A stretch of 35,394 nt of DNA from Pseudomonadota bacterium (GCA_025357635.1 JANXOV010000108.1:1-35394), one strand, 5' to 3'. Shown: positions 1-9,327, counted from the stretch's first letter. The notes: generated by a model not told the origin, from the letters alone. Numbers and translations are program-made.

Positions 1-1
1 G

Positions 2-1117
2 GCGAATATCCCGGCCTACAAGATGATCCGCTTCTCGGTGGCGATCCAGCGCGGTTGTTTCGGCGGTTGCACCTTCTGTTCGATTACCGAACACGAAGGC
101 CGCATCATCCAGAGCCGTTCCGAAGAGTCGGTGGTGCGCGAGATCGAAAAAATTCGCGATACCGTTCCGGGTTTTACCGGTGTCATTTCGGATCTGGGCG
201 GACCCACGGCCAACATGTACCGGCTGCATTGCAAGAGCCCGCAGATCGAGTCCGCCTGCCGCCGGCCTTCCTGTGTCTATCCGGGCATATGCCCGAATCT
301 GAACACCGATCATGCGCCCTTGATCAGTCTGTACCGTCGCGCGCGGGCACTGAAGGGCATCAAGAAAGTTCTTATTGCCTCAGGCGTGCGCTACGACCTG
401 GCGATCGAATCGCCCGAGTACGTCAAGGAGCTTGCCACGCACCATACCGGGGGTTATCTGAAGATCGCGCCCGAGGCGATCGGTGAAGGCCCGCTGTCCA
501 AGATGATGAAGCCGGGCGTGAGCACGTACTACAAGTTCAAGGAATTGTTCGACCGGTTTTCAAAACAGGCGGGCAAGGAACAGTACCTGATTCCCTATTT
601 CATTGCCGCGCACCCCGGCACGCGGGATGAAGACATGCTGGAGCTGGCGATCTGGCTGAAGAAGAATGATTTTCGCGCCGATCAAGTGCAGGCTTTCCTG
701 CCTTCGCCCATGGCCACCGCGACGGCGATGTATCACTCCGGCAAGAACCCACTGAAGCGCATCACGCGCAGCAGCGAAGAAGTGGTGATTCCCAAAGGTG
801 TCAAGGTCCGGCGGCTGCACAAAGCTTTCCTGCGTTATCACGATCCGGAAAACTGGCCGCTGTTGCGTGAGGCGCTCAAGCGCATGGGCCGGGCAAATCT
901 CATCGGCAACGGCAAACATCATTTGATTCCCGCCTATCAACCCATCGGCACGGGCACCCGGTCGCCAACCCCGGCGCACTCCCGCGCACGCCCGGCTGCT
1001 CGAGCGGTCAACCGCGCAGCGCCCCGAGCGCAGAACTTCCGCACTCAACACACGGGGTTGCCGCCGGCCGGCGCGCCCGCAAACCGCAGCGGCCGTACTA
1101 AGCAGTCACGGCCCTGA
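2..1117 (+). CDS. ygiQ: YgiQ family radical SAM protein (5' truncated)
   Basis: Partial gene: the reading frame is open from base 2, so the N-terminal half lies outside the window and 371 residues are visible. The cluster CFGGCTFC (bases 56-79) is the CxxxCxxC motif that ligates the 4Fe-4S cluster of radical SAM enzymes. It is followed by blocks typical of the UPF0313/YgiQ family, such as [40 protein letters not shown] and [17 protein letters not shown]. The substrate of YgiQ proteins is not known. The last ~55 residues form an Ala/Arg/Pro-rich tail, as in many family members. The 3' end overlaps the convergent xdhC-like gene by 20 bases. Family assignment is confident; function is not established. 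Confidence 0.95.
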   Translation, partial: ANIPAYKMIRFSVAIQRGCFGGCTFCSITEHEGRIIQSRSEESVVREIEKIRDTVPGFTGVISDLGGPTANMYRLHCKSPQIESACRRPSCVYPGICPNLNTDHAPLISLYRRARALKGIKKVLIASGVRYDLAIESPEYVKELATHHTGGYLKIAPEAIGEGPLSKMMKPGVSTYYKFKELFDRFSKQAGKEQYLIPYFIAAHPGTRDEDMLELAIWLKKNDFRADQVQAFLPSPMATATAMYHSGKNPLKRITRSSEEVVIPKGVKVRRLHKAFLRYHDPENWPLLREALKRMGRANLIGNGKHHLIPAYQPIGTGTRSPTPAHSRARPAARAVNRAAPRAQNFRTQHTGLPPAGAPANRSGRTKQSRP

Positions 1118-2177
1118 GGCCGCGGTGGGCGCGATCGAAGTGTCCGCCGCTGCGGGAGCTGAGCGCGGCGTGCATCTGCGCGACGATGGATAATGCAATG
1201 GCCTCAGGCGTCGAGGCGCCGATGTCCAGACCCACCGGGCCGTAAACGCTCGCTTCCGCCGCGCCCAGCGGCCGGCCCAGATCGCTGAGGATGCGTGCCC
1301 GCCGCGCAGCGGGCCCGAGCAGGCCGATATAGCGCAGGCTGGCACGGCTCAGCACATCCAGATAGGCGACATCTGAGGCCAGATGATGGCTCATGATCAC
1401 GGCGGCACTGAACTTTTGCAGATCGATACGCTGCGCAAGCTCCTCCGGGCGGCCCAGCAGCACCGCGTGGGCATCAGGGAAAAGTGCGGAGTCTGCGTAC
1501 GCCGGCCGATGATCGTATAGCGTCACGCTCCAGCCTAGCGCTGCGATGAAGGTGTGCACCGGCAGCACGTCGCGGCCCGCGCCACATAACAGTACGCGGG
1601 GGGGCAATTCGATCGGCGCGGCGAATGCCTCCAGCAGTCGGCCATCGACCCTCAATGAGTGGATCCCCGGCGCCGGTGGCAGGCAATCCTGCAGTGCCGC
1701 CGTCAGCGCATCCGGTGGCGGCTCGGGGTAGAACCCGTGCCGGCCAAGTTGCCGCGGCGCCGCTTCGCCCCCGACCACGGTGACCAGCGTGCCGTCGACC
1801 CCATCCCGCAGGCATCGAGCCAGAAATAGCATCGGACCCGCGGCATCGTCCGCGGTTACCGGCTCGATCCAGACGTCCATCGCGCCCTCGCAACCAAGCC
1901 CCAAACCCCAAATGGGGTCATCGTTGCGCGTATCGAACCAGACGCGTTGCGGCCGCCCGCTTGCAATGACCCGGGTCGCGTGTTCGCGCAGATCCCCCTC
2001 CAGGCAGCCGCCGCTCAGCAAGCCGCTGCTGCCGCCGTCTGCTGCGATCAGGATTCTTGCACCGGCCTTGCGGTAGGTGGAGCCTTCGGTGCGAATGAGG
2101 GTGGCCAGCGCCATGGCGTTGCCGCGGCGTCTGTTCAATTCGAAAAACCGGCAAAGTTGCGTGAGACTTCCGTCCAT
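1098..2177 (-). CDS. XdhC/CoxI family protein
   Basis: 359-residue protein of the XdhC/CoxI family, whose members help mature or insert the molybdenum cofactor of xanthine dehydrogenase-like enzymes. The N-terminal XdhC domain shows [16 protein letters not shown] (about residues 29-44), SGGCLEGDL (55-63) and [14 protein letters not shown]. The C-terminal Rossmann domain starts near residue 192 ([15 protein letters not shown]) and ends with [15 protein letters not shown]. The ATG at 2177-2175 gives the expected N-terminus. No xanthine dehydrogenase subunits or molybdopterin genes are in the window, so this is a stand-alone copy and its partner enzyme cannot be named. It is divergent from the thr operon and convergent with ygiQ. 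Confidence 0.9.
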   Translation of the reverse strand: MDGSLTQLCRFFELNRRRGNAMALATLIRTEGSTYRKAGARILIAADGGSSGLLSGGCLEGDLREHATRVIASGRPQRVWFDTRNDDPIWGLGLGCEGAMDVWIEPVTADDAAGPMLFLARCLRDGVDGTLVTVVGGEAAPRQLGRHGFYPEPPPDALTAALQDCLPPAPGIHSLRVDGRLLEAFAAPIELPPRVLLCGAGRDVLPVHTFIAALGWSVTLYDHRPAYADSALFPDAHAVLLGRPEELAQRIDLQKFSAAVIMSHHLASDVAYLDVLSRASLRYIGLLGPAARRARILSDLGRPLGAAEASVYGPVGLDIGASTPEAIALSIVAQMHAALSSRSGGHFDRAHRGLRAVTA

Positions 2178-2242
2178 GGTCGGTAAGTGTAGCGTAGGTT
2201 TATCCCTTGCTAGAGGGCTGCTGCTACCATTAAAGTGCCGGA

Positions 2243-2272
2243 TTGCTCAAGGCCTTCCGCCTTGAGGATAAT
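2243..2272 (+). promoter_or_regulatory. Candidate thr operon promoter with inverted repeat in the spacer
   Basis: A -10-like GATAAT (2267-2272) lies 18 bases after TTGCTC (2243-2248, a weak -35). Between and across them sits a perfect 7-base inverted repeat, CTCAAGG (2246-2252) and CCTTGAG (2260-2266), separated by 7 bases. No T-tract follows and no Thr/Ile-rich leader peptide is visible. This therefore looks more like an operator within a promoter than an E. coli-style thr attenuator. It is an inference from sequence alone. Confidence 0.35.
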
Positions 2273-2330
2273 CTACAACGTCAAGTGAGAATTGCCCTCA
2301 GCGATTCTAAAAGCTGGTGGCCGCTGCAGT

Positions 2331-4805
2331 ATGGAAAAATGGATCGTTCATAAGTTCGGCGGTTCCAGCGTGGCCGACACGCAATGTTTCGCCCGTGTCG
2401 CCGACATCGTCGAATCCTCCGGCAAACCCCGCGAAGCCGTCGTTTTGTCGGCCTGCCGCGGCATTACCGATGCCCTGCTGGGTTTGCTGGTTGCGGCCGA
2501 ATCGCCCGCCGGGGATTTTCTCACGCCGCTCCAGGCCATCCAGACGCGTCACCGCGACATCGCCACCGAGTTGCTGTCAAAGCCGGCTTGCGCAGCCTAC
2601 ATGCAAGGCCTGCAGAGCGATTGCCATGACATCGCCGGCATGCTGCAAACGGTCAGGCTTATCCGCTCAGCCCCGGATGCGGTGCGCGACGTCATTGCCG
2701 GGTATGGCGAGATCTGGTCAACCCGGCTGTTCACCCCGTATCTAAAAGAACGCGGCCGCATACGCGGTGAGGTGACCTGGGTCGATGCGCGGCAGGTGGT
2801 GGTGGTGGAGTGGGGCTCGCTCGGTCCGGCGGTGCAATGGCCCGCCAGCGAGCGCAACATCGCCAAAGCGTTGCCCGCGGATTTCCGCGGTCGCGCCGTC
2901 GTCACGGGGTTTCTGGCCACGACGCCCAAAGGCGTACAAACCACCCTGGGCCGAAACGGCAGCGACTTCTCCGGCTCAATTTTCGGTGCTCTGCTGAACG
3001 CCGAACAGATCCATATCTGGACCGATGTCGACGGCGTTCTGTCCGCTGACCCGCGCCTCGTTCCCAATGCGCAGGTCATCGATCAACTGTCCTATAACGA
3101 AGCCATGGAGCTGGCCTACTTCGGGGCCAAAGTCATCCATCCGCAGACCATGGCGCCGGCCGTGGCCCGTGACATTCCCATCTACATTCGCAACACGTTC
3201 GCGCCCGAGAAGCCCGGAACGCTGATCTGCGCAAAGCCGACCTCCGATCTTAAAGTCAAGGGCATTACCAGCATCGACCCCGTCGCGCTGGTGAACCTCG
3301 AAGGCGCCGGCATGATCGGCGTGCCCGGCACTGCGCAGCGCCTGTTCGGCGCGCTGCGCGATGCAGGCATATCAGTCATCCTGATTTCACAGGGCAGCTC
3401 GGAACATTCGATCTGCTTCGCGATTCCCCAAGCGCAGGCCGATGGCGCGGAAGCGGCGGTGCGCCGCGCCTTCGATGCCGAGTTGCGCGACGGGCAGATC
3501 CAAAGCGTTGATGTAGATCGAGGTCTTGCCATTCTGGCCGTGGTGGGTGATGGCATGGCAGGCGCCCACGGCGTGGCGGCCAAGGTGTTTCATGCGCTGG
3601 GCGATGCGGGCGTCAACGTGCGTGCGATTGCCCAGGGCGCCTCGGAGCGCAACATCTCGGTGGTCGTTGACGGCAAGGGCGCCGCCAAAGCCTTGCGCGC
3701 CGTTCACGCAGGGTTTTATCTGTCCCCCAATACCCTGTCGATCGGCCTGATTGGTCCGGGTACGGTTGGGCGGGTGCTGCTGGAGCAATTGGAATCACAG
3801 GTCGAGCGCCTGCGCCGCGATTTCAAGCTGGACCTTCGCGTGCGCGCCGTGGCCAGTTCCAAGCGCATGGTGCTGGAGGAAAATGGCGTCGCGCTGCAGG
3901 ATCTGGCGCAGCGGATGAGCGGCGGATCCGAGCCGCTGGACCTGCTCAAGTTCGCCAATTTCGTTCAGGCGGACCACATCCCGCATGCAGTCATCGTGGA
4001 TTGCACCGCCAGCAACGAAGTGGCGCTGAATTACGCCGACTGGCTCAAGCGCGGCATCCACATCGTCACGCCGAACAAAAAAGCGAACAGCGGCGCCTTT
4101 GCCTACTACGAGTCGCTCAAGAGCGCGCGGCGGAGTTCCGGAACCCACTATCTGTATGAGGCAACAGTGGGCGCGGGTCTGCCCGTCATCCACACTCTGC
4201 GCGACCTGCGCGAGACCGGCGATGACATCACCAGCATCGAAGGCATCTTCTCCGGAACGCTCGCCTATTTGTTCAACGTCTTCGACGGCAGCGCCTCATT
4301 TTCATCCATTGTGCTCGCGGCAAAGGCCAAGGGCTATACCGAGCCGGATCCGAGGGACGACCTGTCAGGACTGGACGTTGCGCGCAAACTGATCATCCTG
4401 GGCCGGGAAATGGGCTTGAAGCTGGAGATGTCTGACGTGCAGGTGGAAGGCCTGGTTCCGCCGTTGCTGGAGAAATGCAGCATCGAGGAGTTCCTGCGGC
4501 GCTTGCCTGAGTTCGACACAGACATGTCGCGCTTGCTGCAGGAAGCGCGCAAGGAAAAACAGGTATTGCGCTATGTCGGCCGCCTGAGCGCCGATGGCAG
4601 GGCCACGGTCGGTCTGACGCGCCTGGATGCCAGCCACGCGTTTGCACATATCGCCTTGACGGACAATGTCGTACGGTATGCCACCCGGCGCTACTGCGAC
4701 AATCCACTCATTGTGCAGGGACCCGGAGCAGGGCCTGAAGTGACGGCGGGCGGCGTATTCTCGGACTTGCTGCGATTGTCGGCCTATCTCGGCGCCAATA
4801 TCTAG
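2331..4805 (+). CDS. thrA: Bifunctional aspartate kinase / homoserine dehydrogenase I
   Basis: 824-residue fused enzyme catalysing the first and third steps of the aspartate-to-threonine pathway. The aspartate kinase domain opens with WIVHKFGGSSVAD and includes TTLGRNGSDFSGS and WTDVDGVLSADPR (about residues 1-300). An ACT regulatory region follows, with a second repeat around GDGMAGAHGVAAKVFHALG. The homoserine dehydrogenase domain begins at about residue 472 with the NAD-binding GLIGPGTVG. It carries the catalytic-domain stretch ATVGAGLPVIHTLRDL and ends in GPGAGPEVTAGGVFSDLLRL. Length matches E. coli ThrA (820). I chose the ATG at 2331 because homology begins there; an in-frame TTG at 2292 would add 13 unrelated residues. 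First gene of thrA-thrB-thrC; feedback inhibition through the ACT domains is expected from the family. Confidence 0.97.
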   Translation: MEKWIVHKFGGSSVADTQCFARVADIVESSGKPREAVVLSACRGITDALLGLLVAAESPAGDFLTPLQAIQTRHRDIATELLSKPACAAYMQGLQSDCHDIAGMLQTVRLIRSAPDAVRDVIAGYGEIWSTRLFTPYLKERGRIRGEVTWVDARQVVVVEWGSLGPAVQWPASERNIAKALPADFRGRAVVTGFLATTPKGVQTTLGRNGSDFSGSIFGALLNAEQIHIWTDVDGVLSADPRLVPNAQVIDQLSYNEAMELAYFGAKVIHPQTMAPAVARDIPIYIRNTFAPEKPGTLICAKPTSDLKVKGITSIDPVALVNLEGAGMIGVPGTAQRLFGALRDAGISVILISQGSSEHSICFAIPQAQADGAEAAVRRAFDAELRDGQIQSVDVDRGLAILAVVGDGMAGAHGVAAKVFHALGDAGVNVRAIAQGASERNISVVVDGKGAAKALRAVHAGFYLSPNTLSIGLIGPGTVGRVLLEQLESQVERLRRDFKLDLRVRAVASSKRMVLEENGVALQDLAQRMSGGSEPLDLLKFANFVQADHIPHAVIVDCTASNEVALNYADWLKRGIHIVTPNKKANSGAFAYYESLKSARRSSGTHYLYEATVGAGLPVIHTLRDLRETGDDITSIEGIFSGTLAYLFNVFDGSASFSSIVLAAKAKGYTEPDPRDDLSGLDVARKLIILGREMGLKLEMSDVQVEGLVPPLLEKCSIEEFLRRLPEFDTDMSRLLQEARKEKQVLRYVGRLSADGRATVGLTRLDASHAFAHIALTDNVVRYATRRYCDNPLIVQGPGAGPEVTAGGVFSDLLRLSAYLGANI

Positions 4806-4827
4806 ACCACTCATTCAGGAGAGCACA

Positions 4828-5760
4828 TTGCTCAGCGACGTCACGGCTTTTGCACCGGCCACGGTTGCCAACGTGGGCATCGGTTTCGATATCCTCGGCC
4901 ATACCGTCGAGGCATTGGGCGATCGCGTGCGCATTCGCCGCATCGACGAACCTACCGTGCGCATCAATTCCATCACCGGGGTGGCCGGTGATCTGCCGGT
5001 GGTGCCTGCACTGAATACCGCCGGACGTGCCGTGCAGGCGATGCATGAGGCTTTGAACCTGAAATTCGGTTTCGAAATCGATATCGACAAGGGAATCCCC
5101 CTGGGTTCGGGTATGGGCGGGTCGGCCGCATCGGCCGTTGCGGCGGTGGTCGCAGCCAACGCATTGCTCGAAGATCCGGTGGCGCGGATCAACTTGCTGC
5201 GATTTGCCATGGAAGGGGAGATCGTTGCCAGCGGCTCCGTGCATGTCGACAACATCGCGCCCTGCCTGTTCGGCGGCCTGACGCTGACCGTCGGCATCGA
5301 CCATCCGCGCGTCAAGTCCATCCCGGTGCCGCCGTCCTTGCGCTGCGTCATCGTTCACCCGCACATGTACCTGGGCACGCGCGAAGCGCGCGCGGTATTG
5401 AAGTCCGACATCACGCGCTCAGATTTTGTCTGGCAGACGGCGAACCTCGCCGGCTTCATCAGCGGCTGCTATTCCAACGATCTGGACATGATTCGCGAAT
5501 CCTTCAACGACGTGATCATCGAACCGCAGCGCCAGTCCTTGATCCCTGGTTTCAAGGACGTGAAACGCGGCGCCATGTCGGCCGGGGCGCTGGGTTGTTC
5601 CATTTCCGGTGCGGGACCCACAGTTTTCGCCTGGGTGGAGTTCCAGTATGCGGAAGCCGTGAGAGGCGCGATGGTCGCGGCCTTCGAGCGTCACAACCTC
5701 AAGTCCGATTACTGGATCTCCTCCATCGAGAATTACGGCGCCCGTGTGGTGAAGGCCTAA
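4828..5760 (+). CDS. thrB: Homoserine kinase (GHMP family)
   Basis: 310-residue cytosolic GHMP-superfamily kinase that phosphorylates homoserine to O-phosphohomoserine, the substrate of threonine synthase. The N-terminus FAPATVANVGIGFDILG and the ATP-binding GHMP motif PLGSGMGGSAAS (about residues 91-102) are clear, and SISGAGPTVFAW near the C-terminus is the third conserved motif. The start is a TTG at 4828 preceded by AGGAGAG at 4817-4823, a good ribosome site; no ATG start fits as well. It lies 22 bases after thrA, and its TAA stop directly abuts the thrC ATG. Confidence 0.96.
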   Translation: MLSDVTAFAPATVANVGIGFDILGHTVEALGDRVRIRRIDEPTVRINSITGVAGDLPVVPALNTAGRAVQAMHEALNLKFGFEIDIDKGIPLGSGMGGSAASAVAAVVAANALLEDPVARINLLRFAMEGEIVASGSVHVDNIAPCLFGGLTLTVGIDHPRVKSIPVPPSLRCVIVHPHMYLGTREARAVLKSDITRSDFVWQTANLAGFISGCYSNDLDMIRESFNDVIIEPQRQSLIPGFKDVKRGAMSAGALGCSISGAGPTVFAWVEFQYAEAVRGAMVAAFERHNLKSDYWISSIENYGARVVKA

Positions 5761-7065
5761 ATGCCCGCTGTTGCATTCGTCAGCACCCGCAATTCCTCGA
5801 CCATCGTCAGTTTGAGCGAGGCCATCGAACGAGGCCTGGCGCCGGATGGTGGTTTGTTCATGCCGCAGCAAATGCCGGCGGTGGATCATTCAGCCGCCTG
5901 CGATCCGCAGCGCCTGCCGAGCGTGGCGCGCAAGGCGCTGGCGGGATTTTTCGAAGACGATCGGCTCCAGTCGCAGCTGCCGCAGATCGCGGATGCCGCC
6001 CTGAACATCGAGGCGCCCACGACACGGGTCGAGAAATCCGCTGCGCCGGTGCACGTGCTGGAGTTGTTTCACGGACCCACGGCGGCCTTCAAGGATTTCG
6101 GCGCCCGTTTTCTGGCTGAGTGCCTGCAGCGCTTGCAGTCCCCGGGGGCATCACCGACAACCATTCTGGTGGCAACATCGGGCGATACCGGCGGGGCCGT
6201 GGCCGCCGCCTTCCATCGCCGACCCTGGGCGCGTGTGGTCATTTTGTTCCCCAAGGGACTGGTCAGCGCTCGCCAGGAGCAGCAACTGACCTGCTGGGGC
6301 GACAACGTCTGCGCGTTGCGGGTCGGCGGCACGTTCGATGACTGTCAGCGCATGGTGAAAGAAGCCTTCATGGACCTCCAGCTGCAGCGTCAGCACCGCT
6401 TCAGCTCCGCCAACAGCATCAATATCGGCCGGTTGTTGCCGCAGCTCGTTTACTATGCCGCCTCCAGCCTGCAGTTGTATCAAGACAGCGGCGTCAAACC
6501 CTCCTACATCATCCCCTCGGGCAACCTCGGCAATGTCTGCGCTGCGCTGTGGGCGCGACTGCTGGGTTTTCCGATCGGACGTATCGTGCTGGCGCACAAC
6601 TTGAACCGTGCGGTTCCGGATTATCTGCAAAGCGGCGTTTGGCAACCGCGCAAGAGCATCTTGACGCTGGCATCCGCCATGGACGTGGGGAATCCCAGCA
6701 ACATGGAGCGGTTGCACGGCGCGTATACCAGCGTGGACGCGCTGCGCGAGCAGCTCAGTGCGGACAGCGTGGACGATGCAACCATCCAGGCCCGCATCCG
6801 CCAGGACTTTCTGGAATGGGGCCGTGAATGGTGCCCACACACTGCCACCGCAGCGGAAGTTTATCGCCGCCTGCCCGCCGAGGAGCGCAAGCGCCCTTGG
6901 GTCATTGTCGCCACAGCCCATCCGGCCAAGTTCCATGACGTAGTGGAGCCATTGATCGGCCGCACGGTGACGGTGCCGGAAAGTCTCGCACGGCTGCTGG
7001 ATTTGCCGGCGCAGTGCACCGATATCCCGCCAACGCTTGCGGCACTGGCCGCCTCGATCCGATGA
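5761..7065 (+). CDS. thrC: Threonine synthase
   Basis: 434-residue PLP-dependent enzyme converting O-phosphohomoserine to threonine, the last step of the operon's pathway. The N-terminal domain (STRNSSTIVSLSEAI, GLAPDGGLFMP) is typical of the ThrC type found with ThrA fusions. The PLP lysine is K111 in FHGPTAAFKDFGARF, and the phosphate-binding loop is ATSGDTGGAV. IPSGNLGNVCAALWA follows further on. The ATG lies immediately after the thrB stop, and GAAGG at 5751-5755 inside thrB gives a ribosome site. The stop TGA overlaps the start of the next gene by four bases (ATGA). Confidence 0.97.
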   Translation: MPAVAFVSTRNSSTIVSLSEAIERGLAPDGGLFMPQQMPAVDHSAACDPQRLPSVARKALAGFFEDDRLQSQLPQIADAALNIEAPTTRVEKSAAPVHVLELFHGPTAAFKDFGARFLAECLQRLQSPGASPTTILVATSGDTGGAVAAAFHRRPWARVVILFPKGLVSARQEQQLTCWGDNVCALRVGGTFDDCQRMVKEAFMDLQLQRQHRFSSANSINIGRLLPQLVYYAASSLQLYQDSGVKPSYIIPSGNLGNVCAALWARLLGFPIGRIVLAHNLNRAVPDYLQSGVWQPRKSILTLASAMDVGNPSNMERLHGAYTSVDALREQLSADSVDDATIQARIRQDFLEWGREWCPHTATAAEVYRRLPAEERKRPWVIVATAHPAKFHDVVEPLIGRTVTVPESLARLLDLPAQCTDIPPTLAALAASIR

Positions 7066-7661
7066 ACGACTATGGCCTTGACCTGCGCTTGATCGGCATC
7101 GGCGCCTCAGTACTCGCGTTCGGCGGCGCGCTCTGGTTCGGTTGGCGGGTCTGGCAGCGGTATTCGCGCCGCAAAGCGCTGCTGCTGCGGCTGGAGCGCA
7201 TCGCGTACGACACGGTGCACCAAGTCCTGGTGCCCGACGGCATGGGCGGCTTCATCCACATCGACCATTTATTGCTGACGCCGCGAGGCATCATCCTGCT
7301 CGACACGAGGCGCGTGGTCGGCGTCATTTTTGGCGGCGATCAAATGAGCGACTGGACGGTGATGTCGCGCAAGCATCGTTACACTTTCGATAATCCACAG
7401 CCAGCGTTGTACGACCGCGTCGCCGCCGTCAAACAGCTGGCGGGTGATGCGCCGGTGGAAGGGCGGCTGTTGTTTTCGAACCTGGGCAAATTTACCAAGG
7501 GCATCCCCAAGTGGGTGTTCATGCTGGATGATCTGGAGGTCGAGTTCCCCAACGTCAATCGCAGCGGCCGTTCTTCGCCGCAGTTCGAGAAGATCAACGA
7601 GGCCTGGACGCGCATCAAGTCGCAACTGCGGCCCAGCCCGCACGCGTTCACCAACCTGTAG
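7062..7661 (+). CDS. Membrane-anchored NERD-domain protein
   Basis: 199-residue protein starting at the ATG (7062) that overlaps the thrC stop as ATGA. An upstream in-frame GTG at 7014 lies inside thrC and is less likely. One N-terminal transmembrane helix (about residues 10-28) is followed by a basic stretch (RYSRRKALLLRLER). A NERD (nuclease-related) domain then carries HIDHLLLTPRGIILLDTRR (about 66-84) and GVIFGGDQMSDWTV. NERD domains resemble restriction-like nucleases with a D...E-x-K core. Here the E-x-K position reads D81-T-R83, a conservative but non-canonical form, so catalytic activity is uncertain. Its substrate and its link to threonine synthesis are unknown; the coupling implies co-translation with thrC. 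Confidence 0.8.
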   Translation: MNDYGLDLRLIGIGASVLAFGGALWFGWRVWQRYSRRKALLLRLERIAYDTVHQVLVPDGMGGFIHIDHLLLTPRGIILLDTRRVVGVIFGGDQMSDWTVMSRKHRYTFDNPQPALYDRVAAVKQLAGDAPVEGRLLFSNLGKFTKGIPKWVFMLDDLEVEFPNVNRSGRSSPQFEKINEAWTRIKSQLRPSPHAFTNL

Positions 7662-8475
7662 ATTCCGCCGCGACCCCGCGGCGCAGATCAAAAAATTCAA
7701 GCGCATTGGCCGTGGTGAATGCCGCGACCTGCTCGAAGGTTTCACGGCGTGCGGCGGCGATGGTACGCGCGATATGGGGGAGGAATTTAGGCTCGTTGCG
7801 CCGTGATCGCGGCCTCGGATCCAGGTCGCGCGGCAGCAGGTAAGGCGAATCGGTCTCGATCATCAGCCGCCCGGCGGGTATGCCGGCAATCGCTTCGCGC
7901 ACTCGCTGGCCGCGGCGTTCATCGCAGATCCAGCCGGTGATGCCGATGCTGAAGCCCAGTTGCAGATAGTCCTCCAGCTCACGCGGACCTTCGGTGAAGC
8001 AATGCGCCACGCCGCGGCGCAGGCGCGGCGCGTAATCGCGCAACAGGTCGACGAAATCCGCATGCGCCTCACGCTGATGGAGAAAAATAGGCTTTTGCAC
8101 CTCGATGGCCCATTCCAGCTGTTTGACAAACGCGTTCAACTGGGCCTCACGGGGCGAGAAGCTGCGGAAATAGTCCAGACCGCATTCCCCCACAGCCACC
8201 ACCTGCGGCTGCGCCAACAGTTCCTTGAAGGCTGCCTCCTGCGCATCGTGCAGATGGCTCGCGTAGTGCGGGTGCACCCCGGCTGTGCTCCACAGAACGC
8301 CGGGTCGCGTAAGCGCCAATTGCGCTCCTTGTTGAGATCCGGCCAGGTCCGCGCCGGAGATGATCTGCGCGACCACGCCCGCCGCGGTGGCGCGATCGAT
8401 GACCTCGTCGCGATCGGCGTCGAAGGTTGGATGCGTCAGATTCGAACCGATGTCGATGAGGTCTGGATTTGCCAC
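7648..8475 (-). CDS. tatD: TatD family metal-dependent deoxyribonuclease
   Basis: 275-residue TIM-barrel hydrolase very close in pattern to E. coli TatD, a 3'-5' exonuclease linked to DNA repair and apoptosis-like DNA degradation. Metal and catalytic residues are visible as E97 (GECGLDYFRSF), H133 (FLHQREAH), H158 (VAHCFTEG) and D209 (IETDSPYLLPRDL). GITGWICDERRG and RRNEPKFLPHIA are TatD signatures rather than those of YcfH or YjjV. The start is GTG at 8475; no ribosome site is obvious. It is convergent with the NERD gene (14-base overlap) and divergent from the secreted protein at 8524. Confidence 0.93.
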   Translation of the reverse strand: MANPDLIDIGSNLTHPTFDADRDEVIDRATAAGVVAQIISGADLAGSQQGAQLALTRPGVLWSTAGVHPHYASHLHDAQEAAFKELLAQPQVVAVGECGLDYFRSFSPREAQLNAFVKQLEWAIEVQKPIFLHQREAHADFVDLLRDYAPRLRRGVAHCFTEGPRELEDYLQLGFSIGITGWICDERRGQRVREAIAGIPAGRLMIETDSPYLLPRDLDPRPRSRRNEPKFLPHIARTIAAARRETFEQVAAFTTANALEFFDLRRGVAAESTGW

Positions 8476-8523
8476 GTTGCTATGCTATCGTTCAAGCGCG
8501 GATTGTAGTTTTCTACTGACCCT

Positions 8524-9276
8524 ATGGCCGTTGAGTCTATCAAGATCAAGCAGCGCTTCATCCTTTTGTGTCTGTCCGTCCGGCTCCTCGCCTGTCCCGC
8601 TTACGCCCAGGAGGGAGGCGACTTGCAGGCCCGCATACTGTACGCATTTCAGTCGCAAGACCTTTCCCTCTTGCGCGGAATTCAACAGACGCTCAGCGAC
8701 AGCATCCAGGCCGCACCCCCCACTGCGGCCGCGCGCTATCATCTGGCGCATGCCGACTACCGACTCGCGCTGTTGACCCTTAAGCAGGATCGCGGCAACG
8801 CTGCGGACAGTCTCGAAGGCTGCGTGACGCAGTTGGATGAGCTGCTCAGGATCGATCGTTCATCGGCCGAGTCGCTGACCCTGCAGTCGCTCTGTTTTGT
8901 CGAATTGGCGAAGATTAAGAAAATGCAGGCGGTACTGCTGCGTGCCCGCGCCGCCGATCGCCTCACGCGCGCTGAAAAGACAGCGCCGCGCAATCCACGG
9001 GTGCTGCTGGCCAGGGCGCTGGAGAAACTCCAAACCACGAGCCCCACACAGGCCATGCCGCGAGAGTTGGAAGACTGCGTGACTGCGTTTGAGCGCAGTT
9101 CCGCAACCAGTGATGAAGTGCCGGGCTGGGGTCATTCGGAGGCCTATCTGCTCATGGGACACGAACTGCGTGTGCGCGGAGACATCGACGGCGCCCGCAA
9201 CTGGATCGAAAAGGCGCTGATCGCTGCCCCGGACTTCAAGGCTGCTCAGCTGGAACTGATGCAGCTCAACCGGTAG
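8524..9276 (+). CDS. Exported alpha-helical (TPR-like) protein of unknown function
   Basis: 250-residue protein with a signal peptide (basic start, hydrophobic FILLCLSVRLLACPAYA, likely cleavage after AYA near residue 28), so it is probably periplasmic. The mature part is Ala/Leu/Arg-rich and helical. The C-terminal stretch, HSEAYLLMGHELRVRGDIDGARNWIEKALIAAPDFKAA read in segments, has the spacing of a tetratricopeptide repeat. The earlier helices resemble degenerate repeats. I do not recognise a named family. It stands between the divergent tatD gene and the metalloprotease gene, and may act as a protein-interaction scaffold; that role is only inferred from the fold type. Confidence 0.7.
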   Translation: MAVESIKIKQRFILLCLSVRLLACPAYAQEGGDLQARILYAFQSQDLSLLRGIQQTLSDSIQAAPPTAAARYHLAHADYRLALLTLKQDRGNAADSLEGCVTQLDELLRIDRSSAESLTLQSLCFVELAKIKKMQAVLLRARAADRLTRAEKTAPRNPRVLLARALEKLQTTSPTQAMPRELEDCVTAFERSSATSDEVPGWGHSEAYLLMGHELRVRGDIDGARNWIEKALIAAPDFKAAQLELMQLNR

Positions 9277-9307
9277 GGCTCGCGGCGTCAATCCCCGTTT
9301 CACAAAC

Positions 9308-9316
9308 TGCTATCAT
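9308..9316 (+). promoter_or_regulatory. Candidate extended -10 promoter upstream of the metalloprotease gene
   Basis: TGC-TATCAT (9308-9316) fits an extended -10 element. No good -35 is visible 17 bases upstream. It ends 11 bases before the ATG at 9328, so transcripts would have a very short leader. Weak support, from position and motif only. Confidence 0.3.
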
Positions 9317-9327
9317 CCTCATCCGAA

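Noticed and set aside
2292-2330. Upstream TTG start for thrA
   Set aside because: The 13 extra residues show no kinase similarity, and the ATG at 2331 matches the family N-terminus.
2178-2330. thrL-like leader peptide and attenuator before thrA
   Set aside because: No short Thr/Ile-rich frame and no hairpin followed by a T-tract were found; only an inverted repeat is present.
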